Shown here in pieces: positions 18,690-29,043 of a stretch of 64,000 nucleotides of DNA; positions within the stretch are counted from its first letter, which is position 1; every line of letters begins with the position of its first letter. Both the position numbers and the translations under genes were made by a program. The notes under the pieces were generated by a model that was not told the origin of the DNA, made no database searches, and saw only the letters and a program-made list of their open reading frames with translations. Origin of the DNA: Nakamurella sp. PAMC28650. Lineage in GTDB: Bacteria; Actinomycetota; Actinomycetes; Mycobacteriales; Nakamurellaceae. The stretch covers positions 2,232,001 through 2,296,000 of the forward strand of contig NZ_CP060298.1 of assembly GCF_014303395.1 (NCBI RefSeq), read 5' to 3'.

Positions 18690-18785
18690 ATGGGGTAGCT
18701 CGACCAGCACCAACGCTCCACCAGCAGGACCCCTGTGTGGCGTCAAATAGCGGTCGCCACCCTTTGCAGTCGAAAGGACCCACCC

Positions 18786-19892
18786 ATGCTGATCTCCCAG
18801 CGCCCGGCCCTCACCGAGGAGCCGGTCTCGGCCAATCGTTCGCGGTTCGTCATCGAGCCGCTCGAACCAGGTTTCGGCTACACCCTGGGCAACTCGCTCC
18901 GGCGCACCCTGCTGTCCAGCATTCCCGGTGCCTCGGTCACGAGCATCCGGGTGGACGGCGTGCTGCACGAATTCACCACCGTTCCCGGAGTCAAGGAAGA
19001 CATCACCGAGCTGATCCTGAACCTCAAGGAACTGGTCGTCTCGAGCGAGGACGACGAGCCCGTCACCATGTACCTGCGCAAGCAGGGCCCCGGCGACGTG
19101 ACCGCCGCCGACATCGCGCCGCCGGCCGGCGTGGAGGTCCACAACCAGGACCTGCACCTGGCCACCCTGACCAAGAAGGGCAAGCTCGAGATCGAGCTCG
19201 TCGTCGAGCGTGGCCGCGGCTACGTCCCGGCCTCGCCCAACAAGGTCGTCGGCGCCGAGATCGGCCGCATCCCGGTCGACTCGATCTACTCGCCCGTCCT
19301 GAAGGTCACCTACCGCGTCGAGGCGACGCGTGTCGAGCAGCGCACCGACTTCGACCGTCTCGTGCTGGACGTCGAGACCAAGCCCTCCATCTCCCCGCGT
19401 GACGCGCTGGCCTCGGCCGGCACCACCCTGGTGGAACTGTTCGGCCTGGCCCGCGAACTGAACGTCGACGCAGAGGGCATCGAGATCGGGCCGTCGCCGG
19501 CCGAGGCCGATCACATCGCCGCGTTCGCCCTGCCGATCGAGGAGATGGACCTGACCGTCCGCTCCTACAACTGCCTCAAGCGCGAAGGCATCCACACGGT
19601 CGGCGAGCTCGTCTCGCGGACCGAGGCCGACCTGCTCGACATCCGCAACTTCGGACAGAAGTCGATCGACGAGGTCAAGATCAAGCTGCACGGCCTCGGC
19701 CTGTCCCTCAAGGACTCGCCGGCCGGTTTCGATCCCGCCGCCGCGGCCCAGGCCTACGGCGACGCCGACTGGAGCGATACCGACGACGACTTCGCGCCCG
19801 CGACGGTCATCCCGGACGAGGGCACCAATTTCGGTGTCCCGGCCGAGACGGCCAACGACGACACGGATTACGCCGAGACCGAGCAGGTCTGA
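18786..19892 (+). CDS. rpoA: DNA-directed RNA polymerase alpha subunit
   Basis: Alpha dimerises to nucleate RNA polymerase; its C-terminal domain contacts UP elements and activators. The N-terminal domain opens with [20 protein letters not shown] and the C-terminal domain has [20 protein letters not shown] and [16 protein letters not shown]. The 368 residues end in an acidic tail. MLISQRPAL at 18786 is the normal start, preceded by GAAAGGA. The 247-bp gap from rpsD, holding element C, is larger than in most relatives. Confidence 0.97.
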   Translation: MLISQRPALTEEPVSANRSRFVIEPLEPGFGYTLGNSLRRTLLSSIPGASVTSIRVDGVLHEFTTVPGVKEDITELILNLKELVVSSEDDEPVTMYLRKQGPGDVTAADIAPPAGVEVHNQDLHLATLTKKGKLEIELVVERGRGYVPASPNKVVGAEIGRIPVDSIYSPVLKVTYRVEATRVEQRTDFDRLVLDVETKPSISPRDALASAGTTLVELFGLARELNVDAEGIEIGPSPAEADHIAAFALPIEEMDLTVRSYNCLKREGIHTVGELVSRTEADLLDIRNFGQKSIDEVKIKLHGLGLSLKDSPAGFDPAAAAQAYGDADWSDTDDDFAPATVIPDEGTNFGVPAETANDDTDYAETEQV

Positions 19893-20062
19893 TCGTTCGA
19901 GCACCACGGTCCGTCCCTCGCACGGGACGGGCGGCGCGCCGGCCCGGCCGGAGCACCACAAACGGATAGGAAAACGTCGGGGTCCGGGAGTTCGCTCCCG
20001 GGCGCCGCCTCACCCGCACATCTGGACACTCCAGGTGACGGACACGATCACAAGGACATGAC

Positions 20063-20680
20063 ATGCCAACTCCCACGAAGGGACCCCGCCTCGGCGGATC
20101 CCCGCAGCACCAGCGTCTGATCCTGCGCAACCTCGCGCAGTCGCTGTTCGAACACGGCAAGATCACCACGACCGAGGCCAAGGCCAAGCGACTGCGGCCG
20201 TTCGCCGAGAAGCTGATCACCCACGCCAAGCGTGGCGATCTGCACGCACGTCGTGAGGCACTGAAGGTCATCCGGGACAAGGCTGTCGTCCACAAGCTGT
20301 TCGCCGAGATCGGGCCGTCGTTCCAGACGCGCGCCGGCGGATACACCCGCATCATCAAGACGGCCCCGCGCAAGGGCGACAATGCGCCGATGGCGATCAT
20401 CGAGCTGGTGACCGAGGAGACCGTGTCCTCCGCCGCCAACCGTGTTGCCCGTCGGGCCGCCTCCACCAGGGCTGCAGCCCCGAAGGCCGACGCCCCCCGG
20501 ACCGACACCACGGCGGCCGATGCCGTCGAGGCCCCGCTGGAGGCTCCGACCGAGATCGAGGAGGCCACGCAGGCCGAGCAGGCGGCCGACGAGGCTCCGG
20601 CAGAAGGCGAGGCCGAGGCCGTGGAGGCCACGGACTCTGCCGTCACGACCGAGCCCGAGGACGCAGCGGACAAGAAGTAG
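20063..20680 (+). CDS. rplQ: 50S ribosomal protein L17 with Ala/Glu-rich tail
   Basis: The L17 core fills residues 1-125 ([52 protein letters not shown]). L17 lies near the exit tunnel. A tail of about 80 residues rich in Ala, Glu and Pro brings the total to 205, typical for actinobacteria though long. A textbook terminator follows. Confidence 0.96.
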   Translation: MPTPTKGPRLGGSPQHQRLILRNLAQSLFEHGKITTTEAKAKRLRPFAEKLITHAKRGDLHARREALKVIRDKAVVHKLFAEIGPSFQTRAGGYTRIIKTAPRKGDNAPMAIIELVTEETVSSAANRVARRAASTRAAAPKADAPRTDTTAADAVEAPLEAPTEIEEATQAEQAADEAPAEGEAEAVEATDSAVTTEPEDAADKK

Positions 20681-20714
20681 GACTGCTCCGTCGGGGCGAC
20701 CCGACCAGGCGGTG

Positions 20715-20748
20715 GGCCCGCCCCGGAGAGATCCGGGGTGGGCCTTTT
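20715..20748 (+). terminator. Intrinsic terminator after rplQ
   Basis: GGCCCGCCCCGG pairs with CCGGGGTGGGCC (one G-U pair) around the loop AGAGAT, followed immediately by TTTT. It is the clearest rho-independent terminator in the window and closes the rpoA-rplQ transcript. Confidence 0.85.
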
Positions 20749-20778
20749 CCTGTCCCCGACCGCGGTCCGTGCGTCGGA

Positions 20779-20854
20779 GGCCCATCGGCATTAGGCCCAT
20801 CGGCATTCGGCCGATCGGCATTCGACCAGTGGGCACTCGGCAGAATGGGCACTC
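20779..20854. repeat. 15-bp tandem repeat upstream of truA
   Basis: Units begin at 20779, 20794, 20809, 20824 and 20839. The first two differ only in the last base (GGCCCATCGGCATTA/C). The third carries one more change, and the last two drift to a GGGCACTC ending. The array lies between the rplQ terminator and truA. Confidence 0.8.
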
Positions 20855-20875
20855 GAGCACGGGGGAGGGACCGGC

Positions 20876-21784
20876 ATGACGGACGCGAGCCTCGACGCGG
20901 TGACGGGCGACGATCTCGTCCGGTTGCGTCTGGACATCTCCTACGACGGCACCGACTTCTCCGGCTGGGCCGCCCAGCCCGATCGGCGCACCGTCGCCGG
21001 ATGCCTGACCGACGCGCTGGTGGTGCTGTTCCGTCAGGCCGTCCCGCTCGTGGTCGCCGGCCGGACCGACGCCGGGGTGCACGCCAGCGGGCAGGTGGCC
21101 CACATCGACGTCCCGGGGGCCGGGCTGCGGCATCTTGCTCCCCGTGTGCGGCCGACGGACCCTCCCGGGTCCGACGAACTCTCCGGTGGGCGGACGGGGC
21201 TCCTGCGACGACTGGCCGGACTGCTGCCGACCGACGTCAGGGTGCGCCGGGTCAGCATGGCACCCGATGGATTCGACGCCAGGTTCGCTGCGCTCCGCCG
21301 CCACTACCGATACCGGATCGGGATCGCGGAGTGGGGGGTCGAACCGTTGCAGCGCAGGGACATCTTCTCCCGACGGCGACCGTTGGACGTCGAAGCGATG
21401 TCCGACGCCGCGGCGCGGCTGCTCGGACTGCACGACTTCGCGGCGTTCTGCAAGCCGAGAGAAGGAGCGACGACGATTCGTGAACTGCAGGGACTGACGG
21501 TCCGGCGTGAGGGGGAGGAGGTCGTCATCGACGTGCAGGCCGACGCCTTCTGCCACTCCATGGTGCGGTCGCTGGTGGGATCGCTGATCGCGGTCGGAGA
21601 GCATCAGGTACCGACCGGCCACCCGGCCGTCCAACTCGCGAGCAGGTCGAGATCGACCGGCATCCACATCGCGCCTGCCCTGGGGCTGACGCTCGTCCAG
21701 GTCGACTACCCGCCCGATGCCGAGCTGCTACGGCGGGCCACCGCCACCAGGGCCATCAGGGCTTTGCCTCCGCCGGACTCCTGA
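20876..21784 (+). CDS. truA: tRNA pseudouridine(38-40) synthase
   Basis: TruA converts U38-U40 in the anticodon arm of tRNAs. The catalytic aspartate is in AGRTDAGVHASGQVAH (about residues 61-76). The DISYDGTDFSGWAAQP start and the QADAFCHSMVRSLVG motif are family markers. It is 302 residues, slightly long because of an insertion around residues 85-110. The position after rplQ is conserved in actinobacteria. A GGGAGGGACC motif precedes the ATG. Confidence 0.95.
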   Translation: MTDASLDAVTGDDLVRLRLDISYDGTDFSGWAAQPDRRTVAGCLTDALVVLFRQAVPLVVAGRTDAGVHASGQVAHIDVPGAGLRHLAPRVRPTDPPGSDELSGGRTGLLRRLAGLLPTDVRVRRVSMAPDGFDARFAALRRHYRYRIGIAEWGVEPLQRRDIFSRRRPLDVEAMSDAAARLLGLHDFAAFCKPREGATTIRELQGLTVRREGEEVVIDVQADAFCHSMVRSLVGSLIAVGEHQVPTGHPAVQLASRSRSTGIHIAPALGLTLVQVDYPPDAELLRRATATRAIRALPPPDS

Positions 21785-21946
21785 CGAACGGGCCGCCCCG
21801 GCGCCATCGGAGCGGGTGGCCAGGGAACCGATCGGGCTCCGGCAGGGTCTACTCCGGGCAGAGGGCCGGGCCGGCTCCGGTTACCTTGGATGGAGCAGAG
21901 GTCCGGAATCGGCGGCCTGCTGTGCATCAACGAGGGGGACGAACAG

Positions 21947-23341
21947 ATGTCGAGATCGATCAGGTCCATGCTGTGCGTGACAGCGGCGGCGGTGTTGTTC
22001 GCGGCGGGGTGTGCCCACACGGTGGCCGGTAGTGCGCTTCCGGATGCGGCCGGGCTCGCCGGCACCGGCACCGCACCGGGGTCGCAGCCCGCCGGTCCCG
22101 GCGGGTCGACGCCAGGTGGCTCGCGGGCCGGGACGACTGCTCCGGGGACCAGCGCGACGCAGACTCCTCGACCGCCCACCACCGCCCCCGGCGGCCGGTC
22201 TTCGGGCTCGGGCGCGCCTTCGTCCTCGACCGGTCCGCGCACCTCCGGCCCGCAGACCACCGGCCCGCAGGCCACCGCTGGGACCGGCGCCCCCTATCCG
22301 ACGGCTCCGGGTCAGTACTACAAGAACCCGCGGACGCAGGCCAGCGCGAACCTGCTGGAAGCCCGCCGCATCGCGACCCGCCTCCTGGTGCCCACCCTGA
22401 TCGATCCCCGCTACAACCGGGGGGGCGACCTGTCGACGTTGCCGCTCCGCGGGCCGTCTGCCCTGTCGGTCCTGTTCGCCGCGCCCGTCCCCGCGGTGGC
22501 CCAACGGGCCGGCATGATCACCGGATTCTCGTCGGCCAGGTCGGACGCAGCCGGCAACGGCATGGTGGTGGCCGCCTTCGAGTTCCCCTCTGGGGCGCAG
22601 GCCACTGCGGCGGTGGCACCACTCGCCGCAGCGTCGGCCAACAAGTCCACCGACCGGGGGGCGGCGGTGCTGGCCGGACTACCCGCGGCGGCCGGGTGGT
22701 TCGGCACGGCCGCGGGCGGCAAGTCCTACTTCCAGTCCTTCGTGGCCCAGGGCCGCATGGTGCTGTACGTATATCTCGACGGTTCGTCGACCGACCTGTC
22801 CACACCGGCCCAGCAGGCCGCGCTGGCCGAGAAGGTCCTCGAGAAGCAGATGGTCTACATGCCCCTGCTCCAACCCACCCCTCCCGCCGACCTGATGAAG
22901 CTGCTGGTCGATCCTGATTCCATGCTCGCGCACACGCTTCCGAACAAGGACGGCGATGCCACCGTGCGCGACGGGATCTACACCGCAGCCGCCGACCTCC
23001 ACTTCGACAGCGACCCCGTCGGTACCAAGGCCCTGTTCGGCCAGGTCGGCGTGGACGAGGTCGCCCACGGCCGGGCGACCCTCTACCGGGCCAGGGACGC
23101 CGCCGCTGCACTCGTGCTGCGTGACAGCTTCGTGGCGTCCACCCAGAAGGCGGTGGCCGGGATGCAGCCCTACACGCTGACCTCGAGTGTGCCGTCGGCC
23201 AGGTGCATCCAGCAGGCACTGAACACCACCTACTACTGTGTGGGGACCGCGGGCCGCTACGCCTGGGAGGTCAGCGCGAGCAGCCAGGCGGACATCAATG
23301 CCGCGATGTCGTCGCAGGCTGCGATCCTCAAGGGCTTCTGA
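21947..23341 (+). CDS. Large secreted lipoprotein, possibly DUF7373-like
   Basis: The protein opens with a lipoprotein signal peptide: basic start MSRSIRS, hydrophobic stretch and lipobox LFAAGC, so Cys22 should be lipidated. A linker of about 85 residues rich in Gly, Thr, Ser and Pro follows, then about 350 residues of folded domain (starting ASANLLEARRIATRLLVPTL). The pattern recalls the large lipoproteins (DUF7373) of mycobacteria and Nocardia, but I recognise it only loosely. ATG 21947 is preferred, as GAGGGGG lies just upstream; the frame is open to 21890. Function unknown. Confidence 0.75.
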   Translation: MSRSIRSMLCVTAAAVLFAAGCAHTVAGSALPDAAGLAGTGTAPGSQPAGPGGSTPGGSRAGTTAPGTSATQTPRPPTTAPGGRSSGSGAPSSSTGPRTSGPQTTGPQATAGTGAPYPTAPGQYYKNPRTQASANLLEARRIATRLLVPTLIDPRYNRGGDLSTLPLRGPSALSVLFAAPVPAVAQRAGMITGFSSARSDAAGNGMVVAAFEFPSGAQATAAVAPLAAASANKSTDRGAAVLAGLPAAAGWFGTAAGGKSYFQSFVAQGRMVLYVYLDGSSTDLSTPAQQAALAEKVLEKQMVYMPLLQPTPPADLMKLLVDPDSMLAHTLPNKDGDATVRDGIYTAAADLHFDSDPVGTKALFGQVGVDEVAHGRATLYRARDAAAALVLRDSFVASTQKAVAGMQPYTLTSSVPSARCIQQALNTTYYCVGTAGRYAWEVSASSQADINAAMSSQAAILKGF

Positions 23342-23684
23342 CGTCCGCGATTTTGACCTCACCGCCAAGGCACGGTAACCTTGACTTTCGGTGTGCCACT
23401 GCGCCGTCATGACGGTTTCAGATCTTGAAGCGGTTTCAGATCATGGAGCAAGTGGTCATCAGTTGTGTTGTGCGTCGCCTCACGAACGTGAACCTTTCGG
23501 ACTCCGAACCGGGACTGCTCCCGGGTCTGCCCGCCGGATCATCGCAGCGGGGGATTCCGGCGGTCGGCGCAGCACATCACCCAGGTTTCCCTCGTCAGGG
23601 GGGTACCGCTCGCCGCGGGTGTCATCCCCGCAGCGTGAACATACTGATCAATAGACCGTGATTTCGAGAGACAGAGGCATATCC
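23342..23684. other. Intergenic leader upstream of rplM
   Basis: Apart from the rplM promoter (23353-23381), it holds a 12-bp perfect palindrome CCGTCATGACGG (23404-23415) and an 18-bp direct repeat whose shared part is CGGTTTCAGATC (23413 and 23431). No gene is supported. The leader to rplM would be about 300 nt. Confidence 0.55.
23353..23381 (+). promoter_or_regulatory. Candidate promoter for rplM-rpsI
   Basis: TTGACC (23353-23358) and TAACCT (23376-23381) are separated by exactly 17 bp. This is the strongest housekeeping-type promoter seen in the window. Confidence 0.6.
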
Positions 23685-24128
23685 GTGCGCACGTACAGCC
23701 CCAAGCCCGGCGACGTCACCCACGCCTGGCACGTGATCGACGCGACCGACGTCGTGCTCGGCCGGCTGGCCAGCCAGTCCGCGCAGCTGCTTCGCGGCAA
23801 GCACAAGGCGATCTACGCGCCGCACGTCGACACCGGAGACTTCGTCGTCATCATCAATGCCGAGAAGGTCGCCATCTCCGGCAACAAGCGGGACGGCAAG
23901 TTCCTCTACCGCCACTCCGGCCAGCCGGGCGGCCTGCGCAAGCAGAGCGTCGGCGAGCTGCTCGACACCCGCGCCGATCTGCTGGTCGAGAAGGCCATCA
24001 TCGGGATGCTGCCGCACAACTCGCTGGGCCGTTCGATGGCCCGCAAGCTCAAGGTCTACGTCGGCTCCGACCACCCGCACACCGCGCAGCAGCCCCAGCC
24101 GTTCGACATCATCCAGGTCGCCCAGTAG
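23685..24128 (+). CDS. rplM: 50S ribosomal protein L13
   Basis: With the GTG at 23685 the protein is 147 residues, exactly the family length, and begins [20 protein letters not shown]. The [20 protein letters not shown] signature is near the C-terminus. L13 is an early assembly protein of the large subunit. The frame opens 27 nt further upstream, but the shorter start matches relatives and follows an AGAGG motif. It pairs with rpsI as in most bacteria. Confidence 0.96.
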   Translation: MRTYSPKPGDVTHAWHVIDATDVVLGRLASQSAQLLRGKHKAIYAPHVDTGDFVVIINAEKVAISGNKRDGKFLYRHSGQPGGLRKQSVGELLDTRADLLVEKAIIGMLPHNSLGRSMARKLKVYVGSDHPHTAQQPQPFDIIQVAQ

Positions 24129-24237
24129 GACATGTCGAAGTTCGGCGGAGCCCTTCGGCCCGCCACCTGAAATCCGCAGCACCTGAAACCCGCAGCACCT
24201 TCACCCGCAGCACGAAGACATTGAGAAGAGCGAGTCA

Positions 24238-24759
<522 letters not shown>

Positions 24760-24769
24760 TCCACCGCGC

Positions 24770-26185
24770 ATGGGCCGGCTCTTCGGAACCGATGGTGTGC
24801 GAGGTCTGGCCAACGCCGATCTGACACCGTCCATTGCGCTTTCGCTGGCGACCTCGGCCGCCCGCGTCCTGATCGACCAGGCTCTGCTCCGGCAGGGTGC
24901 GGTCGGAACGGACCGGGCGGCCGAGTCGTCTCCGGAAGACAGGATCAGCGGGTCGGCGGACCCCGTGCGTCGCTCGGTGGCGGTCGTCGGGCGTGACCCC
25001 CGGGCCAGCGGCGAGATGCTCGAAGCCGCGGTCGCTGCCGGCCTGGCGTCGGCCGGCGTCGACGTGCTCCTGCTCGGGGTGGTGCCGACCCCGGCGGTGG
25101 CGTTCCTGACCGGCGAGCTGGGCGCCGATCTCGGGGTGGTGATCTCCGCCTCGCACAATTCGATGCCCGACAACGGGATCAAGATCTTCGCGGCCGGCGG
25201 CGTCAAGCTCGACGACTCCGTCGAGGACGCGATCGAGACCGACATGCAGGCAGAGCGGACGCTGCCCACCGGTGCGGGCGTGGGGCGCATCACCTCGGCC
25301 GCCTCGTCGATCGACCGGTATCTCGAACACCTGCAGGCCTGCACCCCGCACTCGCTGACGGGCGTCAAGGTCGTGGTCGACTGCGCCAACGGCGCCTCCT
25401 TCGCCACTGCGCCGGAGGCCTATCGACGCGCGGGGGCCGAGGTCGTCGTCATCGCCGGTGATCCGGACGGCCTCAACATCAACGACGGGGTCGGATCCAC
25501 CCACCTCGACCACGTCCGGGCTGCGGTGCTGGAGCACGGAGCAGACCTCGGGATCGCCCATGACGGCGACGCAGACCGGTGTCTGGCCATCGATGCCGCC
25601 GGGAACGACGTCGACGGGGACTCCATCCTTGCCATCCTTGCCGTCGCCCTGGACGTCCGCGGGAAGCTGGCCGCGTCCACCGTGGTCAGCACGGTGATGG
25701 CCAACATCGGTTTCCACCAGGCGATGGCCGAGGCCGGTATCACCGTCGTCACGACGGGCGTCGGTGACCGGTACGTCCTGGAAGAGATGCGCTCCGGCGG
25801 ATTCAGCCTGGGCGGCGAGCAGTCAGGGCACCTGGTGCTGGCCGAGCAGGCCACCACCGGTGACGGGCTGCTCACGGCACTGCATCTGATGGCGGAGATG
25901 GCTTCCACCGGAAAGAGTCTCGCCCAGCTCGCCGCCCGCGTGGTGCGTTTCCCGCAGATCCTGATCAACGTGAAGGTCCGCGACAAGGCAGCGGTCGCCG
26001 CGTCCGGTGCGGTGGCCTCGTCCGTGCTGGAGGCCGAACGGGAACTGGGCGGTCTCGGCCGGATCCTGCTCCGTCCGTCGGGGACGGAACCCCTGGTCCG
26101 GGTGATGGTCGAGGCGGCCACGGCCGACCAGGCCAGGCTCGTCGCCGAACGGGTGGCGACCGTCGTCGCACAGGTGACCGGCTGA
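24770..26185 (+). CDS. glmM: Phosphoglucosamine mutase
   Basis: Interconverts glucosamine-6-phosphate and glucosamine-1-phosphate for UDP-GlcNAc and peptidoglycan synthesis. It has the N-terminal [15 protein letters not shown], the phosphoserine loop [12 protein letters not shown] (Ser128), the metal loop DGDADRC and the sugar-binding GGEQSGH. At 471 residues it is about 20 longer than usual because of an insertion around residues 45-65. The ATG at 24770 starts 10 bp after rpsI. GlmS, the preceding enzyme in the pathway, is encoded at 29044. Confidence 0.95.
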   Translation: MGRLFGTDGVRGLANADLTPSIALSLATSAARVLIDQALLRQGAVGTDRAAESSPEDRISGSADPVRRSVAVVGRDPRASGEMLEAAVAAGLASAGVDVLLLGVVPTPAVAFLTGELGADLGVVISASHNSMPDNGIKIFAAGGVKLDDSVEDAIETDMQAERTLPTGAGVGRITSAASSIDRYLEHLQACTPHSLTGVKVVVDCANGASFATAPEAYRRAGAEVVVIAGDPDGLNINDGVGSTHLDHVRAAVLEHGADLGIAHDGDADRCLAIDAAGNDVDGDSILAILAVALDVRGKLAASTVVSTVMANIGFHQAMAEAGITVVTTGVGDRYVLEEMRSGGFSLGGEQSGHLVLAEQATTGDGLLTALHLMAEMASTGKSLAQLAARVVRFPQILINVKVRDKAAVAASGAVASSVLEAERELGGLGRILLRPSGTEPLVRVMVEAATADQARLVAERVATVVAQVTG

Positions 26186-26205
26186 CCCAGCCGGCCCGGG
26201 TGCCG

Positions 26206-27033
26206 CTACTCGGCGCGGACCTCGTCGAGGTCCTCGAGAGTGGTGCCCCTGACCTTGCCCTTGAGCTCGTCGGCGAGCTGCTCACCGTCGGTCAGGTGAC
26301 GCAGCAGGAACGCCGTGGCCAGCAGCCGGACCAGGTGCTGGATCCGCTTCTCGTTGCCCGAGCCGGTCAGCGTCGAGCTCCAGTGCGAGCCTTCCGCGAG
26401 CCCGAGATGGCTGGCCCCCTTGACGGTGCGGAGCTGGGCCTCGCCGGCCCACGCCGCGGCGATCGAGCTTCCGTCACCCTCTGCCATGTCATCGTCTGCG
26501 CCGATCAGGTGCAGTCCGGGGACGCGCACCCTGGCTGCGGCCTCGACCGCCGACGGGTGGGTGGCGGCGGCGGTCACCGTCACCACCGCGCCGATGCCCG
26601 ATCGGGCGGCGGCCGCGAGAACCGCTGCGCCGCCACCGATGGAGTGCCCGATGACGCCCAGCTTCTGCGGGTCCACCCGCACCCGGCCGTTGCCGAGCTT
26701 GCCGGTGGCGACCAGGTCGAGCGCCGCGGTCAGGTCCATGGCCATGGCGCCGTGGGAGGGAATCGGACCCCGCTCGGTGTCCGGAGCCACGACGACGAAG
26801 CCCCAGGACGCAAGGAAGCGCATCGTGTCCGAGTAACGCCGGGCCGGTTGCAGCCAGCCGTGCGACAGCGCGACGGCGGGGAGGCCGCGGCCGGAGGTGG
26901 GCGCGAACACCAGGCCCGGCATGCCCGCATCGGCCAGGTTGCCGGCCGCCACCCGGTGCGGGCCGCGGTGGGACAGGTATTCCAAGGACGGATGATCGAT
27001 GCTGATCGACGATTTCTTGCCGAACGGCGGCAT
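26206..27033 (-). CDS. Alpha/beta hydrolase, dienelactone hydrolase or PET-hydrolase-like
   Basis: A 275-residue alpha/beta hydrolase without a signal peptide. The nucleophile elbow is GHSIGGGAA, and a GADDD segment and GASHLG segment supply the likely Asp and His. The SHGWLQPARRYSDTMRFLAS region is the oxyanion-side strand. The start is the ATG at 27033, preceded by GGAGG; the frame is open further upstream but would run through the shared promoter region with the AAA gene. It ends 20 bp from glmM, converging. Substrate unknown. Confidence 0.75.
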   Translation of the reverse strand: MPPFGKKSSISIDHPSLEYLSHRGPHRVAAGNLADAGMPGLVFAPTSGRGLPAVALSHGWLQPARRYSDTMRFLASWGFVVVAPDTERGPIPSHGAMAMDLTAALDLVATGKLGNGRVRVDPQKLGVIGHSIGGGAAVLAAAARSGIGAVVTVTAAATHPSAVEAAARVRVPGLHLIGADDDMAEGDGSSIAAAWAGEAQLRTVKGASHLGLAEGSHWSSTLTGSGNEKRIQHLVRLLATAFLLRHLTDGEQLADELKGKVRGTTLEDLDEVRAE

Positions 27034-27226
27034 CTGGATCCTCCTGGTCGGGTTCTGAGGGCGCTGAGGGCACTGACGGCGCTCACGGCGGGCATCTGGC
27101 ACCCGCGCGGGCGTGTTCTCGTACAGTATTGCTGGCGTCGGCCGGTCGGTGGTGAAGGCGTGGTGGCGGCAGCAGTTCGCGGTACCGGTGCCGACGTCCG
27201 GAACGATCTTCGAGGGGGCACGGACG

Positions 27227-28897
27227 ATGGTTGCGGACCAGGCGGGTGCCGGCTTCGCGGAAACTCTGAGGCGGTTGATCATGGCGCGTTTCCCGCTCCT
27301 GTCGATCGCCACGGCCGAGGAGTCCAGGGTGATCAGCGAGATCGCGTCGGTGGCTGGGGACCGGGCCCAGTTGATCCCGCAGCGTCAGGTCTACCGATGG
27401 TCGACCTCCGACGGGTTCGCCGCGCTCGGACAGGTCGGCAACCCCGAGACCCGGACCCCGATCGCCGCCCTCGCGGCCGCCACCGCGCTGACCACGGCGA
27501 GCGTCGTCGTGATGGTCGACCTCCATCCCTGGCTGGGCACCGGCAGCCAGTTGCCGGACACCCAGGTGGTCAGGGCGCTCAAGGACACCGCCCGGCTGTT
27601 CGCCGACGGCAAGGTGCCCAGGACCCTCGTCCTGGTCTCTCCGACCCCCCGAATTCCGTCGGACCTGGAGGCCCTGGTGACGGTGGTCGACTTCCCGCTC
27701 CCCACCGAGCGTCAGATCCGTGAGCTGCTGGACCGCAAGATCAAGCTCAACACCGAGTCCAAGGTCCTGACGGTGGACCTGGCCGACGACGCCCTCGAGC
27801 GGCTGGCGAAGGCGGCCCTCGGGTTGACGGCGCTGGAGGCGGAGAACGCCTTCGCCAGGGCGATGGTCGACGACAACCACCTCTCCGCAGGCGATGTCGA
27901 GATCGTGCAGCAGGAGAAGGGCCAGATCGTCCGCAAGTCCGGCGTACTGGAGATGATCACCTCCACGGTGAAGCTCAGTGATGTCGGTGGGCTGGGGAAC
28001 CTGAAGACCTGGTTGACCAAGCGGTCCGGATCCTGGCTGGACGAGGCCGCCCTCTACGGTCTCCCGGCACCGAAAGGCGTGCTGGTGACGGGTGTTCCGG
28101 GCTGCGGAAAATCGCTCACGGCGAAGGCGATGGCCAGCGCATGGTCGCTGCCGCTGCTGCGGCTGGACATCGGCCGGGTTTTCGGGGGGCTGGTGGGTGA
28201 GAGCGAGCAGAACATGCGGACCGCCCTTCGTACCGCCGAGGCCGTCGCCCCCTGCGTGATGTGGATCGACGAGATCGAGAAAGGCTTTGCCGCAGGCGCT
28301 TCCGGGACCGGGGACTCGGGGACCTCGGCCCGGGTCTTCGGTACGTTCCTGACCTGGATGCAGGAGAAGACGTCAGCGGTGTTCGTCATGGCGACCGCCA
28401 ACAACATCTCCCTGCTGCCGCCCGAGTTCCTGCGCAAGGGGCGGTTCGACGAGATCTTCTTCATCGACCTGCCCACCACGGTCGAACGGAAGACCATCTT
28501 CGCCCTGCACATCGGGGCGCGGCTGGAGGCGGGGCCTGCGCTCGGGGACCTGCCCGTCGACGACGCACTGCTGGACGGACTGGCCGCGCTCACCGAGGGG
28601 TACTCCGGCGCCGAGATCGAGCAGTCGGTCATCTCGGCCTGCTTCGACGCGTTCGACGGACGTCGCGCCCTTGTCGCAGACGACCTGCAACGCGCCATCA
28701 CCAACACCGTTCCGCTGTCCATCACCCAGGCCGAGCAGATCCAGGCGTTGCGCGCCTGGGCCAACGTCCGCGCCGTGGCCGCGTCCGCCCCGCAGGACAG
28801 GGCCGGCTACCTGACGCCGGGCGAGGATGCCGCCGGGCCCGCCGTCGATCCGGAGGCCACCCGGTCGCGGGGCGGCCGGATCGTGGCCGGGGCCTGA
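27227..28897 (+). CDS. Ycf46-like AAA ATPase
   Basis: The 556-residue protein has an N-terminal region of about 250 residues (a degenerate P-loop-like domain) followed by a complete AAA domain. Walker A is GVPGCGKS (289-296), Walker B WIDEIEK (Asp348, Glu349), then MATANN (sensor 1) and a KGRFDE arginine-finger motif. The layout matches the Ycf46 family of cyanobacteria and plastids, whose exact role is not settled. ATG 27227 follows GAGGGGGC. It diverges from the hydrolase gene, with 193 bp between. Confidence 0.8.
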   Translation: MVADQAGAGFAETLRRLIMARFPLLSIATAEESRVISEIASVAGDRAQLIPQRQVYRWSTSDGFAALGQVGNPETRTPIAALAAATALTTASVVVMVDLHPWLGTGSQLPDTQVVRALKDTARLFADGKVPRTLVLVSPTPRIPSDLEALVTVVDFPLPTERQIRELLDRKIKLNTESKVLTVDLADDALERLAKAALGLTALEAENAFARAMVDDNHLSAGDVEIVQQEKGQIVRKSGVLEMITSTVKLSDVGGLGNLKTWLTKRSGSWLDEAALYGLPAPKGVLVTGVPGCGKSLTAKAMASAWSLPLLRLDIGRVFGGLVGESEQNMRTALRTAEAVAPCVMWIDEIEKGFAAGASGTGDSGTSARVFGTFLTWMQEKTSAVFVMATANNISLLPPEFLRKGRFDEIFFIDLPTTVERKTIFALHIGARLEAGPALGDLPVDDALLDGLAALTEGYSGAEIEQSVISACFDAFDGRRALVADDLQRAITNTVPLSITQAEQIQALRAWANVRAVAASAPQDRAGYLTPGEDAAGPAVDPEATRSRGGRIVAGA

Positions 28898-29030
28898 CCG
28901 GGCGGGCCGATCGGGGGATTCTTGCCCGGTCGAATGACATCGTGGTGCCCCAGCGTGACCACGGGTCGTCCGGTGTGCCACCGATGGCGTGCCGGCTGCG
29001 TCGGACGGCCTCGGCGTCAGGACGAACCGT

Positions 29031-29036
29031 TAGCCT
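29031..29036 (+). promoter_or_regulatory. -10 element for a leaderless glmS transcript
   Basis: TAGCCT ends 7 nt before the ATG of glmS, and no ribosome-binding site lies between. Leaderless transcripts of this geometry are common in actinobacteria. No clear -35 is visible. Confidence 0.4.
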
Positions 29037-29043
29037 GATGACC

